Origin: a virus
Length of the DNA stretch: 56,542 nt
IMG/VR virus record: IMGVR_UViG_3300008952_002040
Location: 1-56,542 of that record
Reading direction: 5' to 3' (one strand)
The position numbers were made by a program, and so were the translations under genes. Positions 34,666 through 42,269 of the stretch are shown here, one piece after another; the stretch's first letter is position 1, and every line of letters begins with the position of its first letter. Under the pieces are notes generated by a model. The model was given only the letters and a program-made list of their open reading frames with translations. It was not told where the DNA came from and made no database searches.

Positions 34666-35296
34666 TTAATTTATTTTCAAAATATTTTTTCCAATAACCA
34701 ACATCTTCTATATACTTTTCATAATCTATATTCATCGGTTCAAAATTACTATGAGGTGTATCGACACTAAAAAATTTATTCAAATAAGTTTCATTTAAAT
34801 CTTCATATTGTAAAATAGTATGTACTTGTTCTTCCAAAATGGTGTTTATAAAGCCTGTCAACCTTTTATAATTATCAATAAAATCTATCACCGAAACATC
34901 ATTAACTATTATTTTAAAATCATCAGGAATAATAATTTCTTTACCCGTGTAGTTGAGAAATGTATTTGTTTGATTCGCATAACAAGAACTTATAAACATA
35001 TCCCAAAGGTTTCTTTTAATAGTTAGTATGTGGTACCCTCTAAAAAATTCTATTAATTTTTCAATAAAATCAGGATCATCTGCTACAAATCGGTCCTTCA
35101 TATTAACTATAATAGAATGATGATTTCCTATACTCTTTTCATTTCTAAGCCAAGTCCACATTTCTTTATCGGTAACACCTAGTTTAGTTACTCGTTTATT
35201 TGGCAAAAAATATTCTCCAATATATACATCTTTATAAGTATAGGTATAAAGATAATGAGATCCCGTTCTGGATTGTGAAAGTATTTGGTAAGTCAT
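34643..35296 (-). CDS. Sulfotransferase-like P-loop protein (217 aa)
   Basis: The N-terminus ILSQSRTGSHYLY (residues 5-17) looks like the 5'-phosphosulfate loop of PAPS-dependent sulfotransferases, and LTIKRNLWDMFISSCYA (91-107) like the 3'-phosphate site, with an arginine and a serine eight residues on. Length and order fit the small bacterial sulfotransferase families. It would move a sulfo group from PAPS to a sugar hydroxyl, in keeping with the flanking glycosyltransferases. It overlaps both neighbours (ATGA with the upstream gene, 23 bases downstream). Related P-loop kinase-like proteins are an alternative, so substrate and even reaction are not certain. Confidence 0.7.
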   Translation of the reverse strand: MTYQILSQSRTGSHYLYTYTYKDVYIGEYFLPNKRVTKLGVTDKEMWTWLRNEKSIGNHHSIIVNMKDRFVADDPDFIEKLIEFFRGYHILTIKRNLWDMFISSCYANQTNTFLNYTGKEIIIPDDFKIIVNDVSVIDFIDNYKRLTGFINTILEEQVHTILQYEDLNETYLNKFFSVDTPHSNFEPMNIDYEKYIEDVGYWKKYFENKLNEKEINI

Positions 35297-36117
35297 AATA
35301 CATCTTCAAACCTTTTGTTGATAACATGAATCATACGAGCCTCCGAATTAAGGTCACCTATTCTCTGTTGGTCATATATATGATGCCAACTATCATCCAT
35401 AATGTGAACATTTATATTTTTACTATAGGTTAAGTATGACATTATAGATTCATTGTTTATACTGAAACTTTCTCTAATATCATTCTTTCCATATTTGCCT
35501 AAAGTTCTTTTCCATACCAAATCTTTACACATGGGCACAAAGTATTCTCCAAAATAATCTAACTTATCTACATGATCTCTATTGATAGCTATTATCCCAG
35601 TATTCCATATTTCGGGCCTGAACCCATCAACACCTAATAGTTCCTTTGTAATCACATATTTTGTTATGGGGTGTCTACTGTTGGGAAGAAAATGTAATTT
35701 CTTTTCCTCAAATTCTTTAAGATAATGGAATTTTTGTGGCGCTAAACATATACCGTTAGATAAATCAAACTCCTCAAAAATATTTTCATCCGTATTTATT
35801 ACAACATCAGAATCTAGATATAGTATTTCGTCGTAATCATATTTAAGTTTATCTAAACATAGTATTTTAAAATTATTAATTGTTTGGTAATGAGTTACTT
35901 CTGGATCTATATTTTTTAATTTTTGATAAAGTTCGTTAAACCACGGAGCATCATGGTTAATTATAACATAGTTAGCATCACACTTCCATGCATAGTCTTC
36001 CTGATTACGCCATATAATATCATGGCACTCTTTAATTTTATCAAAATTGCCAGCAGCATATAATTCATCATCATATTCAGGCAAATCAATATAAACTGAA
36101 AACACAACCCGTTTCAT
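35293..36117 (-). CDS. GT8-like glycosyltransferase (274 aa), paralogue of the gene at 33799
   Basis: Opens with RVVFSVYIDLPEYDDELYA, has the DxD-type motif EILYLDSDVVINTDENIF at about residue 100, then RPEIWNTGIIAIN, NNESIMSYL and the closing MIHVINKRFEDVL. All are shared in order with the 288-aa enzyme two genes downstream. The DSD/DFD difference at the metal site and a different middle part suggest distinct donor or acceptor use. Overlaps of four bases on each side tie it to the sulfotransferase-like and methyltransferase-like genes in one coupled operon. Confidence 0.78.
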   Translation of the reverse strand: MKRVVFSVYIDLPEYDDELYAAGNFDKIKECHDIIWRNQEDYAWKCDANYVIINHDAPWFNELYQKLKNIDPEVTHYQTINNFKILCLDKLKYDYDEILYLDSDVVINTDENIFEEFDLSNGICLAPQKFHYLKEFEEKKLHFLPNSRHPITKYVITKELLGVDGFRPEIWNTGIIAINRDHVDKLDYFGEYFVPMCKDLVWKRTLGKYGKNDIRESFSINNESIMSYLTYSKNINVHIMDDSWHHIYDQQRIGDLNSEARMIHVINKRFEDVL

Positions 36118-36773
36118 TTCTTAATTCCAAATGACATATATCTTTCATGGTCTCCTATAGAAGTAGGCCATGGTTTTGTCCAAGAAACATATTCATCAAA
36201 GTGCCAATGGTATCTATTATTAAATTCTTCTTCTGATTCCGAACAATTTATATGTTCTTGCAAACCAAAGAAATTATTACTTTGAAAAACAAATATAGTT
36301 CCAGACTCAGCTATATCTATTGTATAATTTACTGTTTCTTGTTCCATATGTTCTGTTGATGTATTTATAATTATATCATAAGATGAACTTGATACTCCAT
36401 CAGAACTTGCCGGCTTTCCTATCATCCAGTTGGCCACATCCTCTTCAAAAAATTTTAAAATATCTTTATTATTAAAGGTCCGACCGACCTTTTTTGCCAT
36501 ATAATCTATGTCGAAAGAATCTATTTGTTTTATTTCAACTCCTAAGTCCTCTATAAGAATATGGGCTAATAAACCATACCATCCACCTAACAAAGCAATG
36601 TTATAGGAACCTTCACGTTTACCATGTTTATAAAGATACAAGTTAAGTTCTTCTGCTAACCACATCTTACTCGACCATTGTGTTTCATTACAACTATTAA
36701 GAAAATCTAATGTTCGGCCCGGATATTTTCTTATTAATGTTTGTAACATTGCTGCATTTTCAAAATCAATCAT
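36114..36773 (-). CDS. SAM methyltransferase-like protein (219 aa)
   Basis: A class-I methyltransferase layout: motif I YNIALLGGWYGLLAHIL, an acidic strand-two end QIDSFDIDYMAKK, and a motif-IV strand YDIIINTSTEHMEQE, followed by GTIFVFQSNNFFG. The GxGxG loop is reduced to GGWYG, as in some phage-encoded members. I recall similar proteins in T4-like marine phages. The ATG at 36773 is preferred: it overlaps the preceding gene's stop by eight bases, whereas the longer frame adds eleven residues inside that gene. A TATAAATA inside this gene (36362-36369) has no fitting downstream start and is not called. Substrate unknown, possibly a sugar. Confidence 0.7.
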   Translation of the reverse strand: MIDFENAAMLQTLIRKYPGRTLDFLNSCNETQWSSKMWLAEELNLYLYKHGKREGSYNIALLGGWYGLLAHILIEDLGVEIKQIDSFDIDYMAKKVGRTFNNKDILKFFEEDVANWMIGKPASSDGVSSSSYDIIINTSTEHMEQETVNYTIDIAESGTIFVFQSNNFFGLQEHINCSESEEEFNNRYHWHFDEYVSWTKPWPTSIGDHERYMSFGIKK

Positions 36774-37356
36774 AACGTTGGTTCCATAAAAAGATAGAAG
36801 CTTCATCTACCCATTCTTCTTGTTGCCAACTAGCAACATAAGTATCTTTTAAAAGTTTATATGATATATTTTCATTATAGATAAATCTATCTATACCTTC
36901 ATACAGACGCAAATGAGTATCACGGTTGGATAAGAAATATTTAAAGATAGACCTAGAATCATTCCATCTCATAAAAGAACTATTAACTCTAGAATCATTA
37001 TTTAATCTAAAACGAAAAATGCTTTTATCCAAATCATCACGTTTAGCTTTCCATCTAGATGCATCTATCAGTGTTAATTCTTGAAAATCTGTAAACAAGA
37101 AATCTATATTCTTTTTTATCTCAACATCTAAATCAAAAAAAATAGACGGGCCAGTAAATTCAAAAAGGGCTAGTTTATGCCATACACCTCTCAAGTAAGG
37201 ATACCTAACAGGTATGTCATAATCTTCTTCTGGTTGGTCGGTATAACACCAAAATTTTATATCTAATGTAGTATTAGATTCTACGTTATCTTTTAAACGT
37301 GTTACAAAATCTCGGTTGTACTTATCACCCCACTTAACACAATAAACATTATACAT
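36766..37356 (-). CDS. Glycosyltransferase-like protein (196 aa)
   Basis: A short GT-A-like protein: the first strand YNVYCVKWGDKY, FWCYTDQPEE, then HKLALFEFTGPSIFFDLDVEI with the D-x-D metal motif near residue 76, and a Trp/Glu-rich end (WQQEEWVDEASIFLWN). This order matches small phage and bacterial glycosyltransferases related to those acting on capsule or LPS sugars. It overlaps the coiled-coil gene by eight bases and the next methyltransferase by eight. It is the first gene of the sugar cassette in transcription order. Function in glycan decoration is inferred from company. Confidence 0.72.
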   Translation of the reverse strand: MYNVYCVKWGDKYNRDFVTRLKDNVESNTTLDIKFWCYTDQPEEDYDIPVRYPYLRGVWHKLALFEFTGPSIFFDLDVEIKKNIDFLFTDFQELTLIDASRWKAKRDDLDKSIFRFRLNNDSRVNSSFMRWNDSRSIFKYFLSNRDTHLRLYEGIDRFIYNENISYKLLKDTYVASWQQEEWVDEASIFLWNQRYD

Positions 37357-38563
37357 TCAATTTATCAAATTCGGCAAGCACTTTAAGTTTGGTTGGAGCT
37401 TTTCTGATTTTGGATTTTTGTTCTTTATTTTTATTCTTCTTCACTTCTTCCATTTCAAAAATAGCTAATTTTAATTTAAACAATTCTTCTTTAGCAGCTT
37501 CAGATTCATTATCCATAACAACTTCTAAAAGATTAGAATCAATTTTTTTATGTGAAGCTAAAGCAGCAACAGTATTACTTTCAATTATATTTTTAACAAT
37601 TTCTCCAGCAATATCTTTCTGTTCTTGACCTTCTATTAATTTGTGAGTGGTTCTATATAAAAGGTCATTTATGTAATTAGGATAATTAAAACCAATATTC
37701 TCTTTTAAATTTTTTGTTTGTGTTTGTAATTCTTCATAATGATCTATCATTTGCCGGTATTGCTTATCTATATCCTCTTTAGATAATTCTTTATCAACAT
37801 TGAAAGACTCTTTAAATTTTTGAGCTTGTTCTGTTAAATATGCTTCAAAATTTAAAGCCACCTTTTCTAAATCAGCTAAAGTTTTTTCATGCTCACTTTC
37901 TATATCTTTTTTGATCGCTGTAGCGGCCTGCCTGGATGCTTCAGCTTCATCCCAAGATGCCTTTAGTTTTTCTTCAACATCTTGAGAATTTTTCCAAGAA
38001 GCTTCAGCTTGCTCAAAAAGTTTTTTGGAGTTATCTTCACTTACCTTCACTTCATCCCAAGCACGTTTTAATTTAACTTCAGTTTTTTTAGCTTCTTCCC
38101 AAGACGTATCAGCTTTTTTCCACAGCTTCTCTAATTCTTTACGTTGTTTTTCCAATTCTTTACGTTGTTTTTCCAATAGGACGTGTTGTTCTTCAAGAGA
38201 TCCGCCATATTTCTTTTCATATTCTTCTTCTCTTTCTTTAAACCAAGATTCTCTAAAAGATTTAAGCTCTTCTTCTATTTTCTCTTTTCGATTTTTTAAT
38301 TCTACTTCCAGGTATTCAGACACAGCTGAATTAAGAGCATTACCATATACTTTAGATTGTTTTTTATGTCGTTGTTTGGTATTCTTTTCGATTTGGTCTA
38401 GACTAATTTCATCAAGCAAATCTTTAAAATCTGGATGGTCAAAATCAACGAAAAGAGCATGAGATTGGTGTACATCTGAATCTTGAGAATATATAATTTC
38501 TATTAAGCTTTTATCGGGCTTAATATAATAAGCATCTTCAATTTTGCCAGTAAATATGGCCAT
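37349..38563 (-). CDS. Long coiled-coil protein, probably virion-associated (404 aa)
   Basis: The N-terminal 60 residues form a small domain (AYYIKPDKSLIEIIYSQ, HALFVDFDHPDFKDLLDEI). Residues about 85-290 are a long charged coiled coil with many Glu/Lys/Gln heptads and an internal motif of Trp at regular spacing (DTSWEEAKK, RAWDEVK, ASWKNSQD, ASWDEAEAS). A helical C-terminal domain ends in a basic stretch. There is no signal peptide or membrane helix. A GGAGAA ribosome site precedes the ATG. The gene follows fibre genes and precedes the sugar cassette with an eight-base overlap. A fibre shaft, scaffold or assembly factor are possible; no family is recognised. Confidence 0.55.
   Translation of the reverse strand: MAIFTGKIEDAYYIKPDKSLIEIIYSQDSDVHQSHALFVDFDHPDFKDLLDEISLDQIEKNTKQRHKKQSKVYGNALNSAVSEYLEVELKNRKEKIEEELKSFRESWFKEREEEYEKKYGGSLEEQHVLLEKQRKELEKQRKELEKLWKKADTSWEEAKKTEVKLKRAWDEVKVSEDNSKKLFEQAEASWKNSQDVEEKLKASWDEAEASRQAATAIKKDIESEHEKTLADLEKVALNFEAYLTEQAQKFKESFNVDKELSKEDIDKQYRQMIDHYEELQTQTKNLKENIGFNYPNYINDLLYRTTHKLIEGQEQKDIAGEIVKNIIESNTVAALASHKKIDSNLLEVVMDNESEAAKEELFKLKLAIFEMEEVKKNKNKEQKSKIRKAPTKLKVLAEFDKLNV
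38135..38176. repeat. 21-base tandem direct repeat (two copies) in the coiled-coil gene
   Basis: Two identical 21-base units, 38135-38155 and 38156-38176, encode ELEKQRK twice in a row. A recent in-frame duplication of one heptad (7 codons) is the simplest reading. Confidence 0.9.
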
Positions 38564-38589
38564 AATAATTTTCTCCTAATAATATATAT

Positions 38590-39669
38590 TTAAAATTTAA
38601 TAATTTTCAATGTATAATCGCCTATTGCAGTTTCTGTTCCTGCTGGAAATATTTGAGCTCGATAATCATCAGGCCCAACCTGTAACGTATTATAACTAGA
38701 TGAATCTAATTTGGTATTAATCATCGTTGAGCCTCTTGCCACTCCTCCTGAGGCAGGATTAATTTCATATGTTATTTTATACCCATTCGTATCATTAACA
38801 GCACACCATCTAACTAGCTCAGACAATATAGTTTCCCAATCTACACTATCATAATCCTGTATATCTACAAACCCAGGAGCTAAATCTACAGCATATACTG
38901 GAATTTCTGCGCTTGCTGGAGGTGTTCCTGTCTGATCTATAGTCCACAAATAATAATCTACACTAGATGCATCAGGCTGATCTTGAGTTTCTGGGATACC
39001 AGAAGCGGTATATGCAGCTGCATCCGCTATTGTATTTCGGAATATTGGAGACGCTGATACAATTGTACTTCCTACTATACTTGAACTTGTAGTGCTAACA
39101 AAATGTGTACCTTGTTGCTCGTCTGTTGTTGTAGCAGCTGTTAGTTTATCAATTGCTGGATATATAAAGGTATCTAACATATCTTGCTGTGACATAGCTT
39201 GTAAAGATGGATGAGAATCTTCTTCTAATCTTACTACACCACCATCTTCCAATAATACATAATCACCAGTATCCTCTAATAGAATTTTATTTAAACCATC
39301 ATGGAAATAAACAGGAAATCTTAAATTATCAGTATCAGCAACACCACCAAGGGTAGCTGTATTTAAATTCATAGTTTCATAAGTTACAGTCACATCCGAA
39401 ACTGGATCACAGCTGCCCGCTGGAATAAAAGAACTACTATGTGTATTCCCGGCTCCGGCTTGCACTCGGGTGTCTTCCATCCCGCCTGGTAGGAAGGTAC
39501 CTCCTGAACCAACTACGGTCAAACTAACAGATGGGTTTCCAGCCCATGCCATTAAAACTTGGTAAATTAACCAATCTATTTGTGTTGAATTAAATTCTTT
39601 AACATTGTTTGCGCCTTCGATTCCACCCAAATCTGTAAGATCACGAAACAGCGGCGTTCTGATAGCCAT
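38590..39669 (-). CDS. 359-aa virion structural protein, unknown function
   Basis: An acidic to neutral beta-rich protein with the N-terminus AIRTPLFRDLTDLGGIEG and an IDWLIYQVLMAWAGNP helix. In the middle a short tandem ILLEDTGDYVLLEDGGVVRLEE recalls repeat turns seen in gp7 and gp14 of this same phage (ILLEDY, ILEDDLV). The rest is Thr/Ala/Ser-rich. It lies at the downstream end of a run of small virion genes (38.6-42.3 kb). No family function is recognised; a baseplate or fibre component is likely from position and composition. Confidence 0.6.
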   Translation of the reverse strand: MAIRTPLFRDLTDLGGIEGANNVKEFNSTQIDWLIYQVLMAWAGNPSVSLTVVGSGGTFLPGGMEDTRVQAGAGNTHSSSFIPAGSCDPVSDVTVTYETMNLNTATLGGVADTDNLRFPVYFHDGLNKILLEDTGDYVLLEDGGVVRLEEDSHPSLQAMSQQDMLDTFIYPAIDKLTAATTTDEQQGTHFVSTTSSSIVGSTIVSASPIFRNTIADAAAYTASGIPETQDQPDASSVDYYLWTIDQTGTPPASAEIPVYAVDLAPGFVDIQDYDSVDWETILSELVRWCAVNDTNGYKITYEINPASGGVARGSTMINTKLDSSSYNTLQVGPDDYRAQIFPAGTETAIGDYTLKIIKF

Positions 39670-39683
39670 TATAAAAAATTCCT

Positions 39684-40349
39684 CTATACGCTTGAACCAT
39701 ACAATGTAAATAACTGAGTTCCGGAAGAATCAGATATAACCAAAGCATTAGCATTATTTAATTTTGTTTTATCAACTGCATCATCCACAAACATGCCTTG
39801 ATAAACCTGTGTTGCTGTTATCGTTCCAGCTGTAAAAGCGCCTAATACCGTATTTGATGGTATGTCTTGCATCATATCATATGTTACTGCATCAATTTTA
39901 ATATTATTCGATCCTGCTTTGTTTTCTACGTCACCATACAAAGTAGGATCAAGTGCACCAATAAAACCACTATGAGTCACTTTTTTAACTTCATTCGTAC
40001 CGCCTGTATCAGTGCATACCATTGTATCAGCTGAAGCTGCTGTTGTTGGCAATTCTGGGTGCTCCGTAATCATCGCCTCACTAAATTGCGGCCAGGATGT
40101 TAAAGTATTTAAGTATATAATATATGCATTGCCAGCAAGTGAGGTAGTTAATGTGATACTATTATCAGCACTATTATAAGAATAATCACCAATAGGAACA
40201 AAATGTCTATTAACAATAATTAAAATATCATAAAAGTGTCTTATAGGATAATTTAAAGATATGGTATTAGTGCTACCAGTAGAAAAAAATGGTTGTCTGT
40301 GTATTAAACCATATTGGGGGCTATTACCAAGATAAGCATCACCGGCCAT
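39684..40349 (-). CDS. 221-aa fibre-like protein, tandem paralogue of the next gene upstream
   Basis: The N-terminus DAYLGNSPQYGLIHRQPFFSTG is the attachment-type motif of many phage fibres. It aligns along its length with the 228-aa product at 40349-41035: [YI]-[LI]-G-x-SP-x-YG, a beta core with PIGDYSYNSADNSITLTT, the FIGALDPTLYGDVENKAG segment, and a final QLFTLYGSSV. The two genes overlap by one base (TAATG). The paralogues probably form parts of one hetero-oligomeric fibre or successive variants of a receptor-binding tip. Binding partner unknown. Confidence 0.65.
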   Translation of the reverse strand: MAGDAYLGNSPQYGLIHRQPFFSTGSTNTISLNYPIRHFYDILIIVNRHFVPIGDYSYNSADNSITLTTSLAGNAYIIYLNTLTSWPQFSEAMITEHPELPTTAASADTMVCTDTGGTNEVKKVTHSGFIGALDPTLYGDVENKAGSNNIKIDAVTYDMMQDIPSNTVLGAFTAGTITATQVYQGMFVDDAVDKTKLNNANALVISDSSGTQLFTLYGSSV

Positions 40350-41035
40350 TATACCCCCGCTCCAAATATAGTTTTAACTGTAGTACCTACAGAATTTTTT
40401 ATATCTAATCTCACAACAGATCCCAATTGATTAGACCCTACAGCATCATTTGCAATCATATCGGTGACTACTTGTGTCTCTGTTACTGTTCCTGCTGATA
40501 CTGCACCTAGTACCCGATTGTCTGTTACGGTGTCTTGCATCTTGTCATATGTTACAGAATCGGGTTGAATAACAGTAGCTAAAAGTGTTCCGGCAACATC
40601 ACCTGCTAATGTGGGATCAAATGCAGCTTCTATATTTGCAAAGGATATTCGTTTTAATTTTGTTTCAGAATTATCATAAATTACAAATTCATCAGCTGCT
40701 ACTGGAGCTGATAATAATGGCAAACTTGTAATGTGGCTTGTAGAAAATCTGGGGCCTGTTATTTTATGCCCCAACCAAATAATCCAAGCATCACCTGAAC
40801 CTGTAGCTGTAATTGTTAAAGTTGTTCCAAGAGAATCTAATGTATAGTCACTAACAGGATCTAATACCACACCTCCGGAGCCAGGTGTAACAATAATAAA
40901 AATTAAAAGTTGTTGAGGATCACCAGCTGCATAATCTAAAGCTACTGTTTGTGAACCTGTTCCAGTCGCTGTAAACTCCTGTCTTTGAAAAATACCGTAT
41001 GTCGGTGATTTTCCTATATAACTTTCTGTTGACAT
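40349..41035 (-). CDS. 228-aa fibre-like protein, tandem paralogue of the next gene downstream
   Basis: Opens with ESYIGKSPTYGIFQRQEFTATG and shares with its tandem neighbour the VSDYTLDSLGTTLTITAT core, FDPTLAGDVAGTL and the VTYDKMQD-x-x-x-NRVLGAVSAGTVTETQV region, ending TVKTIFGAGV. Gly/Thr/Val-rich beta composition and the N-terminal YIGKSP signature point to a tail-fibre or tail-fibre-associated protein. Three bases separate it from the 81-aa gene. Divergence is strong in the first half after the signature, conserved in the second half. Confidence 0.65.
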   Translation of the reverse strand: MSTESYIGKSPTYGIFQRQEFTATGTGSQTVALDYAAGDPQQLLIFIIVTPGSGGVVLDPVSDYTLDSLGTTLTITATGSGDAWIIWLGHKITGPRFSTSHITSLPLLSAPVAADEFVIYDNSETKLKRISFANIEAAFDPTLAGDVAGTLLATVIQPDSVTYDKMQDTVTDNRVLGAVSAGTVTETQVVTDMIANDAVGSNQLGSVVRLDIKNSVGTTVKTIFGAGV

Positions 41036-41038
41036 AAT

Positions 41039-41284
41039 TTATTCAATACTAACATATGAACCATGGAGATCAACCCATGTACCATTAGCATACCCTTGAA
41101 ATGTGTGTGTTGTACTATTGTAAATTATCCAACCATTACTTGGAGTTAAAGCATCCCTTTCAGCTGTACTCATTGCTCCAGCAGCAATTGGCCCAGATAA
41201 TTTCTCAACCGTAACGGTACCGTCCTCTAGAACTGAGGTTGGGTCTCTGTGAGCTGGTCCATTACCTACATATCCAGCTGGCAT
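41039..41284 (-). CDS. 81-aa small fibre-tip-like protein
   Basis: An 81-aa protein with N-terminal AGYVGNGPAHRDPTSVLEDG, a variant of the YIGxSP attachment signature, and a second half TAERDALTPSNGWIIYNSTTHTFQGYANGTW. That half is a very common motif at the ends of phage fibres (residues of the type R-D-A-x-x-P-x-x-G-x-x-[IV]-Y-N-x-x-T-x-x-x-x-x-Y-x-x-x-x-W). Here it stands alone as a tiny gene between the 112-aa and 228-aa virion genes. The stop of the 112-aa gene overlaps its start by one base. Function as a fibre cap or adaptor is inferred. Confidence 0.65.
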   Translation of the reverse strand: MPAGYVGNGPAHRDPTSVLEDGTVTVEKLSGPIAAGAMSTAERDALTPSNGWIIYNSTTHTFQGYANGTWVDLHGSYVSIE

Positions 41285-41622
41285 TAGTTAACGTCCTCTA
41301 ATAGAGAGCAAATTACATCAGCTGAAGATGCTACACTAGCTGCCACTTTAAGCACATCACCAGTTTCTAATACTATTTTTTGTCCTGATACTGCTTTTAA
41401 AGTGCCGCCAACCGGAACAGGAGCTTTTTTAACCAAATATACCTCAGTTGCGCCAGAGGTTAAAGTTGCACTAACTGTAATATCATCTGTAGCATGAGTG
41501 TTTGCTATATCTAATTCTAAAAGAACAGTTGCCATTGCTGCAGGAGTTGTATATAGTGTTGTAAAAACTCCTGAGTCTATAGCTATATCCTTAGCTATTT
41601 CATTTTTAAAATCATTTGCCAT
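41284..41622 (-). CDS. 112-aa small virion protein, paralogue of the gene at 25331-25669
   Basis: A beta-rich protein beginning ANDFKNEIAKDIAIDSG and ending CSLLEDVN. It shares length and strand order with the 112-aa product at 25331-25669, which sits at the head of the other fibre region 15 kb away. Within it, TTPAAMATVLLELDIANTHA and PVPVGGTLKAVSGQKIVLETG mark the main strands. No function is assigned to this family that I know of. Being duplicated at both fibre regions, it may be an adaptor or a small decoration subunit. Confidence 0.6.
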   Translation of the reverse strand: MANDFKNEIAKDIAIDSGVFTTLYTTPAAMATVLLELDIANTHATDDITVSATLTSGATEVYLVKKAPVPVGGTLKAVSGQKIVLETGDVLKVAASVASSADVICSLLEDVN

Positions 41623-41631
41623 ATCTTTATC

Positions 41632-41826
41632 CTATCCTAAAGCCACCGCCAAAGCGATAGATCCTTTTCTTTCTATTTTTGAATTTATTCCTTCTACTAA
41701 ATCAGTAGGCGTTCCTGAAAAAGGAGCATTTAAATCTCCAATATCACCAACATCCTCGGCTGTTAAATTATAACTATCTTTCCATTGTGCTAAAGTAGCT
41801 GAATCTGGTACGTTTCTATCTGCCAT
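41632..41826 (-). CDS. 64-aa small protein, tandem paralogue of the next gene upstream
   Basis: A 64-aa helical protein: ADRNVPDSATLAQWKDSYN, then LTAEDVGDIGDLNAPF, PTDLVEGINSKIERKG. It is a clear relative of the 69-aa product at 41833-42042 (ADRNI, AQDIGDIGDLN, PTDIVEAVRTKMGRK). Small proteins with the GDIGDLN motif occur beside baseplate and fibre genes in marine T4-like phages, as I recall, without assigned function. Likely a small virion or assembly protein. Confidence 0.6.
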   Translation of the reverse strand: MADRNVPDSATLAQWKDSYNLTAEDVGDIGDLNAPFSGTPTDLVEGINSKIERKGSIALAVALG

Positions 41827-41832
41827 TATTCT

Positions 41833-42042
41833 TTATTCCACATCATTAGTCATTATGAAAATCCATTTTAGATTTTCTTTTCTGCCCATTTTAGTTCTAA
41901 CTGCTTCTACTATGTCCGTAGGTGTAGTATTATAAAGATATTTATTTAAATCTCCAATATCACCTATGTCTTGAGCTGTAGCGTTATAAGTATGAGCAAA
42001 CTCTTGTACCGTATTAGTTTTTGTAATATTCCTATCTGCCAT
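41833..42042 (-). CDS. 69-aa small protein, tandem paralogue of the next gene downstream
   Basis: From the ATG at 42042 the product starts ADRNITKTNTVQEFAHTYN after Met and carries AQDIGDIGDLNKYLY and PTDIVEAVRTKMGRKE, then a hydrophobic end KWIFIMTNDVE. Two ATGs stand side by side (42045 and 42042), and an AGAGG lies five to eight bases before them; the second is chosen because it gives the same first residues as the paralogue. The start lies inside the end of the 78-aa coiled-coil gene. Function unknown. Confidence 0.6.
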   Translation of the reverse strand: MADRNITKTNTVQEFAHTYNATAQDIGDIGDLNKYLYNTTPTDIVEAVRTKMGRKENLKWIFIMTNDVE

Positions 42043-42268
42043 CATCGGCACCTCTATCTACAAGAGTTACTAATAAATTTTTAATTTCCGTTAGTTCTGT
42101 TTTTATACTATTTATCTCTCTATCCTGTTCTTCTATTTTTTCTTTCTGTTCTTTAAAATTTTGATGCCTTCTCTTAACAGCATTATACGCTTCTAAATTA
42201 TTAGATAAAACAGCGCCTGAAAATTTATCTTTAATTAAATCAGGATAACCTTTTATTTTTTGGTCCAT
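42032..42268 (-). CDS. 78-aa coiled-coil protein
   Basis: A short protein with an N-terminal segment DQKIKGYPDLIKDKFSGAVL, then a coiled coil of about 40 residues (HQNFKEQKEKIEEQDREI, KTELTEIKNLLVTLVDRG). It follows the giant tail gene after one base and overlaps the next small gene. The first half resembles short segments that occur near baseplate genes in marine T4-like phages, but I cannot name it. A trimeric or dimeric connector is plausible. Confidence 0.55.
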   Translation of the reverse strand: MDQKIKGYPDLIKDKFSGAVLSNNLEAYNAVKRRHQNFKEQKEKIEEQDREINSIKTELTEIKNLLVTLVDRGADDGR

Positions 42269-42269
42269 A

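Noticed and set aside
36362-36369. TATAAATA on the minus strand inside the methyltransferase-like gene
   Set aside because: Lies in the middle of a coding frame, about 245 bases from the next start; the genes here are coupled by overlaps.
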